From positions 1 to 16,955 of the forward strand of contig JAIRLT010000087.1 in NCBI GenBank assembly GCA_031259225.1: a stretch of 16,955 bases of DNA. Reading direction: 5' to 3'. The notes beneath the pieces are model-generated. The model was not told the origin of the DNA. It searched no databases and worked only from the letters and a program-made list of their open reading frames with translations. Positions 8,138 to 15,337 of this stretch are shown in pieces (position 1 is the stretch's first letter; each line of letters opens with the position of its first letter). The position numbers and the translations under genes are program-made. This stretch comes from Prevotellaceae bacterium. GTDB lineage: Bacteria > Bacteroidota > Bacteroidia > Bacteroidales > UBA932.

Positions 8138-9602
8138 AATTCACTTCAGTAAGCAATTCCAGGAACCTTTCTATTTTCGGTTGGATGACCTGAATTTTGT
8201 AATTGAAATTATTGACAAGGATAGCAAAAATGATTGTGCCGCGCGGATTTTCCGCATAACCGGCATAGCACCGCACACCGCCCATAGAGCCGCTTTTGGC
8301 ATGCAGCCGGCGTTTGTTGGGCGACGAATGCAGGAGGGTCAAAAAAGTTCCCCTGTCGCCCGGCGTAGCCATGGTATAGAAAAAATCTTCATACGCTTCC
8401 GAATGATACATCATCGTCAAATAATCGACCATGAACTGCGCCGGAACATAGTTCTTGCGCGACAAGCCGCTGCCATCAGCCATTTTGAAACCGGAGGCGG
8501 GTACGTGCAAGCTGTCCAGCAATTCACGCACTGCCGTCAGCGACGAATCATAAGAAGCATTTTGCTTCCGTTGCACACCAATGGTTTTAAGCAAGGTTTC
8601 GGCAAAAAAATTATTGCTGATTTTGTTGGTGACGGAAGCAATTTCTTTCACCGGCGGCGAGAGGTGGCTGGCAACCAATGTACGGGGTGTGGAGGGTATT
8701 TCCGGCGTAGAAACCACGCGGAGCGCGCCGTCGAAGTGAATGCCCTGCCGGTTTAACAATTCACCGAAATAGTAAATACAGGTATAAGCGGGACTGTTGT
8801 TTGATCCTTTTACTTCCGTCGTGTCACGGTTGGCGGGAATGGTGCCGGTAAGCCGCTGCTGCCCGGAAAAAGGCGAATTATAAATCACCACTTGATTACC
8901 CGAACCGGGTGCGTCGGTAGTTACTTCATTGACAAATCCGGCACCGGGAATAAAAGGATAATAACTGTGAAGCGTAGCATGGTCGCCTTCCTTTTGTCCC
9001 GGCGTCAATAGGGCGCTGTAGGCATTTTCACAAAATGCCAGTCCTGATGGTTGTGCGCCGTAATAATTGCCGATGTCGCCCCACATCCATGATTCGGGCG
9101 TTTCGGCAGCGCCGAAAAAGGTTTCATCTGCCACAATATCCCCCGCTACCCGGTGGATGCCATTGGCTTTTAATGCCGCTGCCCAATAGGAAAAAACTTC
9201 GTCTATTGGCGTTGCAATGGAATCCGTTGAACCGAAAGTAGGATCGCCGCCGCCCACGACGTAAAGGTTTCCGGCAAGGGTCGAGCCGGTAATTGTTCCG
9301 TCATAGTATAGCGAAGTGCGGAAACGGTAATCACTGCCGAGCGACAGCAGCGACAATCCGGTGGTTACTAATTTAAGCGTTGAGGCGGGCAGCAGCGCCG
9401 CTTCCGGGCGGTACGACGCAATCACTTGCTCTGTGGCGGCGTCTATCGCCAGCAGGCTCATGGATACATGGCGGAAAGTTTCATCGTTGCTTAATGCTTC
9501 GACGTAGGCTGCTACCGCGTTGCTTTGTACCGGCATTTGCGCAAACACTGCCGCCGGGCACAGCAGCCACCACCATCCTAAAAACCATCGTAGATTATAC
9601 AC
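8115..9602 (-). CDS. dacB: D-alanyl-D-alanine carboxypeptidase/endopeptidase, PBP4 family (peptidase S13)
   Basis: This 495-residue periplasmic enzyme belongs to the penicillin-binding family that removes the terminal D-Ala or cuts D-Ala-mDAP cross-links in peptidoglycan. Residues 1-22 form a signal peptide (cleavage after VFA or nearby). The three active-site motifs are present: Ser74-Thr-Leu-Lys77 (SxxK), Ser329-Asn-Asn331 (SxN, in KISNNFF) and Lys436-Ser-Gly438, a KSG in place of the KTG of E. coli PBP4. The start is GTG at 9602-9600: an in-frame stop lies at 9629-9627, and the first downstream ATG is beyond the signal peptide. It follows the C1 peptidase gene by 13 bp and is probably cotranscribed with it. 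The last residues, NYELAGAN, are encoded by intergenic-type repeat sequence, so the C-terminus has probably been remodelled by repeat insertion. Confidence 0.93.
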   Translation of the reverse strand: MYNLRWFLGWWWLLCPAAVFAQMPVQSNAVAAYVEALSNDETFRHVSMSLLAIDAATEQVIASYRPEAALLPASTLKLVTTGLSLLSLGSDYRFRTSLYYDGTITGSTLAGNLYVVGGGDPTFGSTDSIATPIDEVFSYWAAALKANGIHRVAGDIVADETFFGAAETPESWMWGDIGNYYGAQPSGLAFCENAYSALLTPGQKEGDHATLHSYYPFIPGAGFVNEVTTDAPGSGNQVVIYNSPFSGQQRLTGTIPANRDTTEVKGSNNSPAYTCIYYFGELLNRQGIHFDGALRVVSTPEIPSTPRTLVASHLSPPVKEIASVTNKISNNFFAETLLKTIGVQRKQNASYDSSLTAVRELLDSLHVPASGFKMADGSGLSRKNYVPAQFMVDYLTMMYHSEAYEDFFYTMATPGDRGTFLTLLHSSPNKRRLHAKSGSMGGVRCYAGYAENPRGTIIFAILVNNFNYKIQVIQPKIERFLELLTEVNYELAGAN

Positions 9603-9615
9603 GGGCAGATTTGTT

Positions 9616-10800
9616 TTATTTGATACCTAATTTTTGTTTAATGGCGGGGGGTATGGCGTCTTTATGCACGACAATATTTATGGTTTTGTATTTCACAAAT
9701 GCTTCCGAAGCATAGAGAAAACCTTTGTATTTGCCGGTTTCGCCCCATGAGTTTTTGACCATATAATATTTTGTACCGTTTTGGTCGTTGGCTATGCCGT
9801 AAACCAGCATGCCGTGGTCGTCGGTGGTTTCGTAGTTATCGTATCCCTGCTGGCGCAATTCCGGTGTAATGTTTTTTTCATAACCCGGTTTGTCTTTATA
9901 CAGTTCCGCGTCTTTATCCTTTTGCGGCAAACCCTGCCAGCGCGCCTGGTCTGAGCCGGACATCTCCGCAAGGTTCACATCGGGAACGGTGGCAATACCG
10001 TCGCGCGAAAACCCTTTCTCGCTTACATCTGCGCCCCATGCAACTGTATAGCCGTTGTTGATGCTGTAGTCGAATATGCTCATAAACTCATCCAGCGGGA
10101 GGTTGTATGATTTCGACCAGCGCCAGTTGTCGGGGATTTCCAATGCAAAAGCCGTGTAAAACGGCTGATGCGTGAATGAAGTCAGCGATACATAATCATC
10201 CACGCGGATGCCGAGCGACTGGAAAAAACCCTGCGGCGTATATTCTTTGCCGTTGTAGGAAAAAGTAGCCGGAAGTTTTCCAAGGTACGCATCCAGGATA
10301 CCGTTGAACCCGTTGAGCCATGCGGTAGAGAGTTTCCTGTTTGCATTTTTCACCACCGCTTCGGCATAGGCTTTGGCGAGGGCGTCCAGTTCACTGTGCA
10401 CATGCAGTTCTTCGCCATATTGCAAACCGTTCATGGCGGCGTCGGGAACAATGCCGTAGTGTTCCAGTACGTACAGCACATCATAGAACGAACCGCCTGC
10501 TGCAAAATTGCCATTGCCGTGCAGACGGACATATTTTTCGGCTTTGTCGGAATACGAATGGTGGACAATGAACATTTCCGAAAGGTCGTATTCGCCTTTG
10601 CCCAACCGCAACAACTCCGATTCGATAAATCCCAATCCTGAAAAGCTCCAGCAGGTACCCGAGCGGTTTTGGTTTTTCACAGGCGTAACTTTCAGTTCTT
10701 TTACCGTCGTAAATATATAGCCTTCTTCTTTCTTCCCGTCTTGCGCAAAAGCTACGGCGGCAAACGAAACTAACAATACGAGGATACTAATTTTTTTCAT
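9616..10800 (-). CDS. Secreted C1-family peptidase, bleomycin hydrolase / aminopeptidase C-like
   Basis: The 394-residue protein begins with a signal peptide (residues 1-19, cleavage AFA before Gln20) and continues into a papain-type fold of the bleomycin hydrolase/PepC group. The oxyanion-hole Gln44 and nucleophile Cys50 lie in NQNRSGTCWSFS; the catalytic His329 (DDHGM) and Asn350 (KNSWG) complete the site. Cytosolic PepC enzymes have no signal peptide, so this one works outside the cytoplasm, probably on peptides from external or envelope protein. Whether it trims as an aminopeptidase cannot be told; the protein ends in GIK, and in this family the C-terminal residues matter for aminopeptidase action. 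It is the first gene of a two-gene unit with dacB, with a promoter candidate 55 bp upstream. Confidence 0.92.
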   Translation of the reverse strand: MKKISILVLLVSFAAVAFAQDGKKEEGYIFTTVKELKVTPVKNQNRSGTCWSFSGLGFIESELLRLGKGEYDLSEMFIVHHSYSDKAEKYVRLHGNGNFAAGGSFYDVLYVLEHYGIVPDAAMNGLQYGEELHVHSELDALAKAYAEAVVKNANRKLSTAWLNGFNGILDAYLGKLPATFSYNGKEYTPQGFFQSLGIRVDDYVSLTSFTHQPFYTAFALEIPDNWRWSKSYNLPLDEFMSIFDYSINNGYTVAWGADVSEKGFSRDGIATVPDVNLAEMSGSDQARWQGLPQKDKDAELYKDKPGYEKNITPELRQQGYDNYETTDDHGMLVYGIANDQNGTKYYMVKNSWGETGKYKGFLYASEAFVKYKTINIVVHKDAIPPAIKQKLGIK

Positions 10801-10854
10801 GTGTTTATTTTTATTGGTTTATTTGCTTACTTATATATATGGATTTATTGTGTG

Positions 10855-10862
10855 CAAATATA
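10855..10862 (-). promoter_or_regulatory. -7 promoter element for the C1 peptidase-dacB unit
   Basis: On the minus strand TATATTTG (10862-10855) matches TAnnTTTG and lies 55 bp before the ATG at 10800. I see no convincing -33 TTTG about 20 bp further upstream. Confidence 0.45.
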
Positions 10863-10944
10863 CAAAAAATACATTTACCCTTGTGTTTTTTTATTTTCTT
10901 CTTTCTGCGCCATTACTAATTGAATTTACGACACGGGATGCATT

Positions 10945-11017
10945 ATTTCTAATTTCTAATTTCTTATTGCTAATTGCTGGCGCCGGAAACAATTTACAGA
11001 TTTAAACTGGCGCCAGT
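10945..11017. repeat. Heptamer array plus GGCGCC palindromes
   Basis: Five 7-bp units (ATTTCTA, ATTTCTA, ATTTCTT, ATTGCTA, ATTGCTG) run from 10945 to 10979 and lead into GCTGGCGCC (10976-10984). The perfect palindrome ACTGGCGCCAGT (11006-11017) follows after 21 bp. It lies between the divergent C1 peptidase and transketolase genes, just upstream of the transketolase promoter. Confidence 0.75.
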
Positions 11018-11047
11018 GCGCTTGTCGCGACTTACGACTAAATTTTG

Positions 11048-11055
11048 TATCTTTG
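11048..11055 (+). promoter_or_regulatory. -7 promoter element of the transketolase N-half gene
   Basis: TATCTTTG matches the -7 consensus. A -33-like TTG is at 11022-11024, 23 bp away, slightly long. Transcription would begin near 11060, which decides against the ATG at 10974 as start. Confidence 0.6.
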
Positions 11056-11075
11056 TGACTCAAATGAACGCAACT

Positions 11076-11927
11076 ATGACATCATCTATTACCTCCCTGC
11101 AAACAATGGCGGCGCAAGTGCGCCGCGACATCATCCGTATGGTGCACCTCGCCAGCTCGGGACATCCCGGCGGCTCGCTCGGCAATGCCGACTTGCTGAC
11201 GGCGCTTTATTTCCATGCCCTGCAACAGTCACCCGCTACATGGCGGCTCGACGGACAGGGGCATGATATGTTTTTCCTGTCTATCGGGCATGTGTCGCCG
11301 GTGTTTTACAGCGTGCTTGCCCGCGCCGGTTATATTGACGTGAAACTGTTAAGCTCTTTCCGCTGCTTGGGTTCGCCGTTGCAGGGGCATCCTTCGTCCG
11401 AATGGAAAGTGCCCGGCGTGCATGTGGCTACCGGATCATTGGGACAGGGGCTTTCGGTGGCTTGTGGCGCGGCGCTGGCAAAGAAAATGAATAACGACCC
11501 GCACTTGGTTTATGCACTCCTCGGCGACGGTGAGATAGAAGAAGGGCAAATCTGGGAAGCGACGATGTTTGCCGCCGCCCGCAAAATCGACAACCTGGTT
11601 GCTATCGTGGACTGGAATGGGCAGCAAATTGACGGACCGGTCGGCAAAGTGCTCGATACCGGCGACCTTCGCGGGAAATGGCGCGCCTTTGAATGGGAAA
11701 CCCTCACGATGCAAGGCAATGACATGACCGATGTGGTTCGTGTATTAGACCTTGCCAAAGCCGCTACCGGCAAAGGCAAGCCCGTAATTATCCTCTCGAA
11801 AACGGAAATGGGTTATGGGGTGGATTTCATGCAAGGCACGCACGAATGGCACGGTAAAGCGCCCAACAACGAGCAAGCCGGAAAAGCATTGGCGCAACTG
11901 CCCGTAACTAATTTCGGGGACTTTTAG
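11076..11927 (+). CDS. Transketolase, N-terminal (TPP pyrophosphate-binding) subunit
   Basis: With this start the protein has 283 residues, the usual size of the N-terminal half of a split transketolase, which with the C-terminal half moves two-carbon ketol units in the pentose phosphate pathway. Visible are His30 (SSGHPGGSLG), His72 (SIGHVSP), the TPP/Mg motif Gly150-Asp-Gly152 with Asn181 (VDWNGQQIDG), and the closing HEWHGKAPN region. The frame is open upstream to ATG 10974, but the promoter at 11048-11055 lies inside that extension. ATG 11064 is a possible start only for a near-leaderless message, so I chose 11076. The C-terminal half (transketolase pyrimidine-binding and C-terminal domains) normally follows directly; here dusB comes next and no partner is in the window. 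Alone this half should not be catalytic. Confidence 0.9.
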   Translation: MTSSITSLQTMAAQVRRDIIRMVHLASSGHPGGSLGNADLLTALYFHALQQSPATWRLDGQGHDMFFLSIGHVSPVFYSVLARAGYIDVKLLSSFRCLGSPLQGHPSSEWKVPGVHVATGSLGQGLSVACGAALAKKMNNDPHLVYALLGDGEIEEGQIWEATMFAAARKIDNLVAIVDWNGQQIDGPVGKVLDTGDLRGKWRAFEWETLTMQGNDMTDVVRVLDLAKAATGKGKPVIILSKTEMGYGVDFMQGTHEWHGKAPNNEQAGKALAQLPVTNFGDF

Positions 11928-12113
11928 CAGGTCGCCAACTTGGCGTGGAAAGCCGGTTGCAGAAGAATTGGTTTTACTGATTTACCGTTCCTCCAAAAGC
12001 GGCGCATGCAGAAAAATTTCTTATTCGACAAAAAAGATGCGGCGGCTAAATTGTGAAATCTTTTTACACAGAAGTTATTTTCCCGTTATTCATCATTCAT
12101 CCCCCAAAAGTAT
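11928..12113. other. Intergenic region between transketolase half and dusB
   Basis: A short hairpin CGCCAACTTGGCG (11933-11945) lies just past the transketolase stop, without a T-run. The transketolase frame continues open after its TAG for 42 codons to a TGA at 12054-12056. Two heptamers ATTCATC (12088-12101) stand upstream of the dusB promoter. There is no credible gene. Confidence 0.5.
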
Positions 12114-12121
12114 TATCTTTG
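12114..12121 (+). promoter_or_regulatory. -7 promoter element of dusB, nearly abutting the start codon
   Basis: TATCTTTG ends 4 bp before the dusB ATG at 12126. If it is used, transcription starts within a few bases of the ATG and the message would be essentially leaderless. No clear -33 element is visible. Confidence 0.55.
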
Positions 12122-12125
12122 TAGT

Positions 12126-13103
12126 ATGAAAATTGCTACGCTGGACTTAGGACATCAGCCGCTTTTCCTGGCGCCCATGGACGAAGTAACCGACCCTTCG
12201 TTCCGGTATATGTGCAAACTGTACGGCGCTGACATGATGTACACGGAATTTGTTTCATCCGACGGGCTTATCCGCGACGTGGAAAAGACGGTGCAGAAAC
12301 TGGCTATCTACGATTATGAACGCCCTGTCGGCATCCAGCTTTACGGTCACCTGATAGATGCGATGGTGGCGTCGGCACGCATTGCGGCGCAAGCCCGTCC
12401 TGATGTGATTGATCTCAACTTCGGCTGCCCGATGAAGAAAATCGCCAATCGCGGCGCGGGCGCAGGTATGATGCTCGAACCGGAAAAAATGGTTGAAATG
12501 ACACGGCAGATTGTACGTGCCGTAAATATTCCCGTTACCGTAAAAACCCGGCTGGGCTGGGACGATACGCATAAAAATATCCTCACCCTCGCAGAACAGT
12601 TGCAGGACGCAGGCATTGCCGCAATCACAGTACATGGTCGCACACGCGCCCAAATGTACAAAGGCGAGGCGGACTGGACGCTCATCGGCGAATTGAAAAA
12701 AAATCCGCGCCTGCGCATCCCGGTAATAGGCAACGGTAATGCCAATACGCCGGTCATCGTAAAAGAACTGTTCGACCGCTACGGTGTGGATGGCATCATG
12801 ATTGGTCGCGCCACCTACGGGCATCCTTGGATTTTCCGCGAGGTGAAACATTACCTGAAAACAGGGGAACTGTTGCCCCGGATGAGTGTGAAAGAACGGG
12901 TGGCGTTGGCGAAATTGCACCTGCAAAAGTCCATCGAGTTCAAGGGCGACTACGTGGGCATTCTGGAACTGCGCCGCCACTTGAGTAATTACTTCAAAAA
13001 TGTGGAGAATTTCAAGGAAACACGCCTGAAAATGGTTACTTCCACCAATGCAGGAGAGCTCATGCAACTGCTGGACTACATCGGTGAAAATTATGAATTA
13101 TAA
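12126..13103 (+). CDS. dusB: tRNA-dihydrouridine synthase, DusB type
   Basis: The 325-residue protein is an FMN enzyme that reduces uridine to dihydrouridine in the tRNA D-loop, using NAD(P)H. It has the Dus TIM-barrel signatures in order: LAPMDEVTDPSFR near the N-terminus, QLYGH (71-75), the catalytic Cys101 in LNFGCPMKK, VKTRLGWDD, TVHGRTR, VIGNGN and DGIMIGRATYGHPWIF (FMN phosphate site), then a helical C-terminal domain. The start at 12126 gives the N-terminus I expect for this family, beginning directly before the first barrel strand. The last residues (NYEL, then TAA) are encoded by AATTATG-type heptamers that run into the following repeat cassette. recG starts 87 bp downstream on the same strand and may share the transcript. 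Confidence 0.95.
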   Translation: MKIATLDLGHQPLFLAPMDEVTDPSFRYMCKLYGADMMYTEFVSSDGLIRDVEKTVQKLAIYDYERPVGIQLYGHLIDAMVASARIAAQARPDVIDLNFGCPMKKIANRGAGAGMMLEPEKMVEMTRQIVRAVNIPVTVKTRLGWDDTHKNILTLAEQLQDAGIAAITVHGRTRAQMYKGEADWTLIGELKKNPRLRIPVIGNGNANTPVIVKELFDRYGVDGIMIGRATYGHPWIFREVKHYLKTGELLPRMSVKERVALAKLHLQKSIEFKGDYVGILELRRHLSNYFKNVENFKETRLKMVTSTNAGELMQLLDYIGENYEL

Positions 13104-13188
13104 ATGGAAAATAGTGGTTAGTGATTAGCGATTAGTGGTTAGTGAGGCTGGCGCGCCAGCCGGTCACAAATCAGAAATTAGAAACCGG
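13089..13188. repeat. Repeat cassette between dusB and recG: heptamers, perfect palindrome, heptamers
   Basis: AATTATG and AATTATA (13089-13102) encode the end of DusB and its stop. AGTGGTT, AGTGATT, AGCGATT, AGTGGTT and AGTGAGG run from 13113 to 13147. The perfect 16-bp palindrome GGCTGGCGCGCCAGCC is at 13146-13161. AAATCAG, AAATTAG and AAACCGG (13168-13188) follow, ending 2 bp before the recG ATG. The recG translation start region is therefore repeat-derived. Confidence 0.85.
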
Positions 13189-13190
13189 AT

Positions 13191-15287
13191 ATGCTGAACA
13201 ACGATATAAAATATCTCACGGGAGTAGGCGCTAAACGCGCAGAGATACTGTTTAAGGAGCTGGGGATTTCTACGTTTGAAGACTTGCTTTATACTTTTCC
13301 TTTCCGGTATATCGACCGCACAAAATTTTATTCTATCAGCGAGCTGGCGCCCGATTTGCCGTATATCCAGTTGCGCGGGAAAATTATCCGCTTTCAGGAA
13401 GTAAGCTACGGCAAGCGGCAAAAACGCTACATCGCTTATTTCTCGGACGGCACAGGCGTTATTGAATTGGTGTTTTTTCAAGGCTTAAAATGGGTTCAGG
13501 AAAAATTAAAAGCCGGCGTGGAATATATTGTCTTCGGGAAACCCACTGTTTTCAACAGGAAACTCAACCTCGTGCATCCCGAAGTGGACGCGCCGCAAAC
13601 CGATAGCCAACCCCTGCCGTCGGTGCTGCAAGGCGTATACAGCAGCACCGAAGTATTGCAGAACAACGGGCTGGGGCAACGCGCTTTCCTGCGCCTGCAA
13701 ACCAACCTTGCCAATGCCGTACTGGATAAAATCACCGAAACCCTCCCCGGGTACCTGCTCCGGCAATACAACCTGATGCCGTTGCGCGAGGCATTGTTTA
13801 ACATTCATTTTCCACAGAGCGCCGAACGCTTGCAACAGGCGCAATACCGCCTGAAGTTTGAAGAACTGCTCTACCTTCAATTGGGCTTGCTGCGGGTGCG
13901 CAACAAGCGCAAGGAAACTTCGCGCGGCTTTATTTTCAACACCGTCGGCGAACATTTCAACGCTTGTTACCGCCGCTTGCCGTTTGCGCTCACGGACGCC
14001 CAAAAGCGCGTCATCAAAGAAATACGGGGGGATATGGCTACCGGTAAACAAATGAACCGCCTGCTGCAAGGCGATGTGGGTAGCGGGAAAACCTTAGTAG
14101 CCCTGCTTTGCATGCTCATTGCCGCCGACAACGGCTATCAATCGTGTATTATGGCGCCGACAGAAATCCTTGCACAGCAACACTTCGAAAGCATACAGGA
14201 CTTTTTGCGGGGCAGCGCTGTAAACGCCGGGCTGCTCACCGGATCCACCAAAAAGAAAGAACGCCGTGCATTGCATGAGCAACTGCTCGACGGCTCGCTG
14301 CACCTGCTCATCGGAACACATGCCCTGATTGAAGATGCGGTACGGTTCAAAAATCTCGGCTTCGTGGTGATTGACGAACAGCACCGGTTTGGCGTGGAAC
14401 AGCGCGCCCGCTTGTGGAGCAAGAACGAACAGCCGCCGCATATATTAGTGATGACCGCTACGCCCATTCCCCGCACCCTGGCGATGACCCTCTACGGCGA
14501 CCTCGACGTATCGGTGATTGATGAACTCCCGCCCGGGCGGCAACCCATCAAGACCGTGCACTTCAACGACAGCCAGCGGCTGCGCGTCTTCGGGTTTATG
14601 AAAGAACAGATAAAAGCCGGTCGGCAAATCTATGTCGTCTACCCGCTCATCAAAGAATCCGAAAAGATGGACTTCAAAAACCTGGAAGACGGCTACGAAA
14701 GCATCACACGCGCTTTCCCCCTGCCCGAATATGTTACGGCTATCGTACACGGGCAAATGCCCGCCGAAAATAAAAACTTCGAGATGCAACGTTTCGTCAA
14801 GGGCGAAGCGCATATCATGGTGGCGACGTCTGTGATTGAAGTGGGCGTGAATGTGCCGAACGCAACGGTTATGGTCATCGAAAGCGCCGAGCGCTTCGGA
14901 CTGTCGCAGCTGCACCAACTGCGCGGGCGCGTGGGGCGCGGCGCCGAACAGTCCTACTGCATCCTGATGACCGGTCACAAACTTTCTACCGAAACGCGCA
15001 AACGTATGCAGCTCATGGTGGAAACCAATAACGGCTTTAAGATTGCCGAAGCAGACCTCCAACTGCGCGGTCCCGGCGACCTCGAAGGCACGCAGCAAAG
15101 CGGTATTGCATTCCACTTGCGCCTCACCGATTTGGCAAAGGACAGCAATTTATTGGAATTTACCCGTAACTTAGCGGAAAAAATTTTAGAGAAAGACCCC
15201 CATTTATCCCATGAAAATAATGAACGCTTAGCCGGCAGGCTGAAACAATTACACCATAAAACCAAAGACTATAGCGTCATCAGTTAG
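13191..15287 (+). CDS. recG: ATP-dependent DNA helicase RecG
   Basis: At 698 residues the protein has normal RecG length. RecG is a cytoplasmic superfamily 2 translocase that reverses stalled replication forks and moves branched recombination intermediates. The N-terminus carries a helix-hairpin-helix-like segment (LTGVGAKRAE), then the OB-fold wedge (about 60-100). The helicase motifs are complete: Walker A Gly294-Thr301 (GDVGSGKT, Lys300), motif II Asp-Glu-Gln-His 395-398, motif III MTATPIPRT (from 421), and the C-terminal lobe with VIEVGVNVPNA and motif VI QLRGRVGR (576-583). The ATG at 13191 gives the expected N-terminus. The stop codon is part of a degenerate heptamer (AGTTAGG) that opens the next array. 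I see no dedicated promoter, so cotranscription with dusB is likely. Confidence 0.97.
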   Translation: MLNNDIKYLTGVGAKRAEILFKELGISTFEDLLYTFPFRYIDRTKFYSISELAPDLPYIQLRGKIIRFQEVSYGKRQKRYIAYFSDGTGVIELVFFQGLKWVQEKLKAGVEYIVFGKPTVFNRKLNLVHPEVDAPQTDSQPLPSVLQGVYSSTEVLQNNGLGQRAFLRLQTNLANAVLDKITETLPGYLLRQYNLMPLREALFNIHFPQSAERLQQAQYRLKFEELLYLQLGLLRVRNKRKETSRGFIFNTVGEHFNACYRRLPFALTDAQKRVIKEIRGDMATGKQMNRLLQGDVGSGKTLVALLCMLIAADNGYQSCIMAPTEILAQQHFESIQDFLRGSAVNAGLLTGSTKKKERRALHEQLLDGSLHLLIGTHALIEDAVRFKNLGFVVIDEQHRFGVEQRARLWSKNEQPPHILVMTATPIPRTLAMTLYGDLDVSVIDELPPGRQPIKTVHFNDSQRLRVFGFMKEQIKAGRQIYVVYPLIKESEKMDFKNLEDGYESITRAFPLPEYVTAIVHGQMPAENKNFEMQRFVKGEAHIMVATSVIEVGVNVPNATVMVIESAERFGLSQLHQLRGRVGRGAEQSYCILMTGHKLSTETRKRMQLMVETNNGFKIAEADLQLRGPGDLEGTQQSGIAFHLRLTDLAKDSNLLEFTRNLAEKILEKDPHLSHENNERLAGRLKQLHHKTKDYSVIS

Positions 15288-15337
15288 GAATTAAGAATTA
15301 GGAATTAAGAATTAAGAATTATGAATTATGAATTAAA
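15282..15337. repeat. Heptamer array AATTAAG/AATTATG joining recG stop and next gene start
   Basis: Eight consecutive 7-bp units: AGTTAGG (contains the recG stop), AATTAAG, AATTAGG, AATTAAG, AATTAAG, AATTATG, AATTATG, AATTAAA. The first AATTATG supplies the ATG at 15321; the second supplies ATG 15328 in another frame, which stops after two codons. Confidence 0.9.

Noticed and set aside
10974..11075. Longer N-terminus for the transketolase half from ATG 10974
   Set aside because: The -7 promoter element at 11048-11055 and a GGCGCC palindrome lie inside this extension, and the added residues do not look like the family.
11933..11945. Hairpin after the transketolase half as a rho-independent terminator
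   Set aside because: The stem is only 5-6 bp and no T-run follows.
12255..13067. 270-codon open frame on the minus strand over dusB
   Set aside because: It is a shadow of DusB, whose plus-strand frame carries all family motifs; the minus frame shows no recognisable domain.
13146..13161. Palindrome containing GGCGCGCC as a cloning-site artefact
   Set aside because: Variants with GGCGCC and GACGCGCC cores occur at several native intergenic sites, always joined to the same repeat arrays, so this is genomic.
14445..15116. 223-codon minus-strand frame inside recG
   Set aside because: It overlaps the conserved helicase motifs of RecG and has no domain signal of its own.
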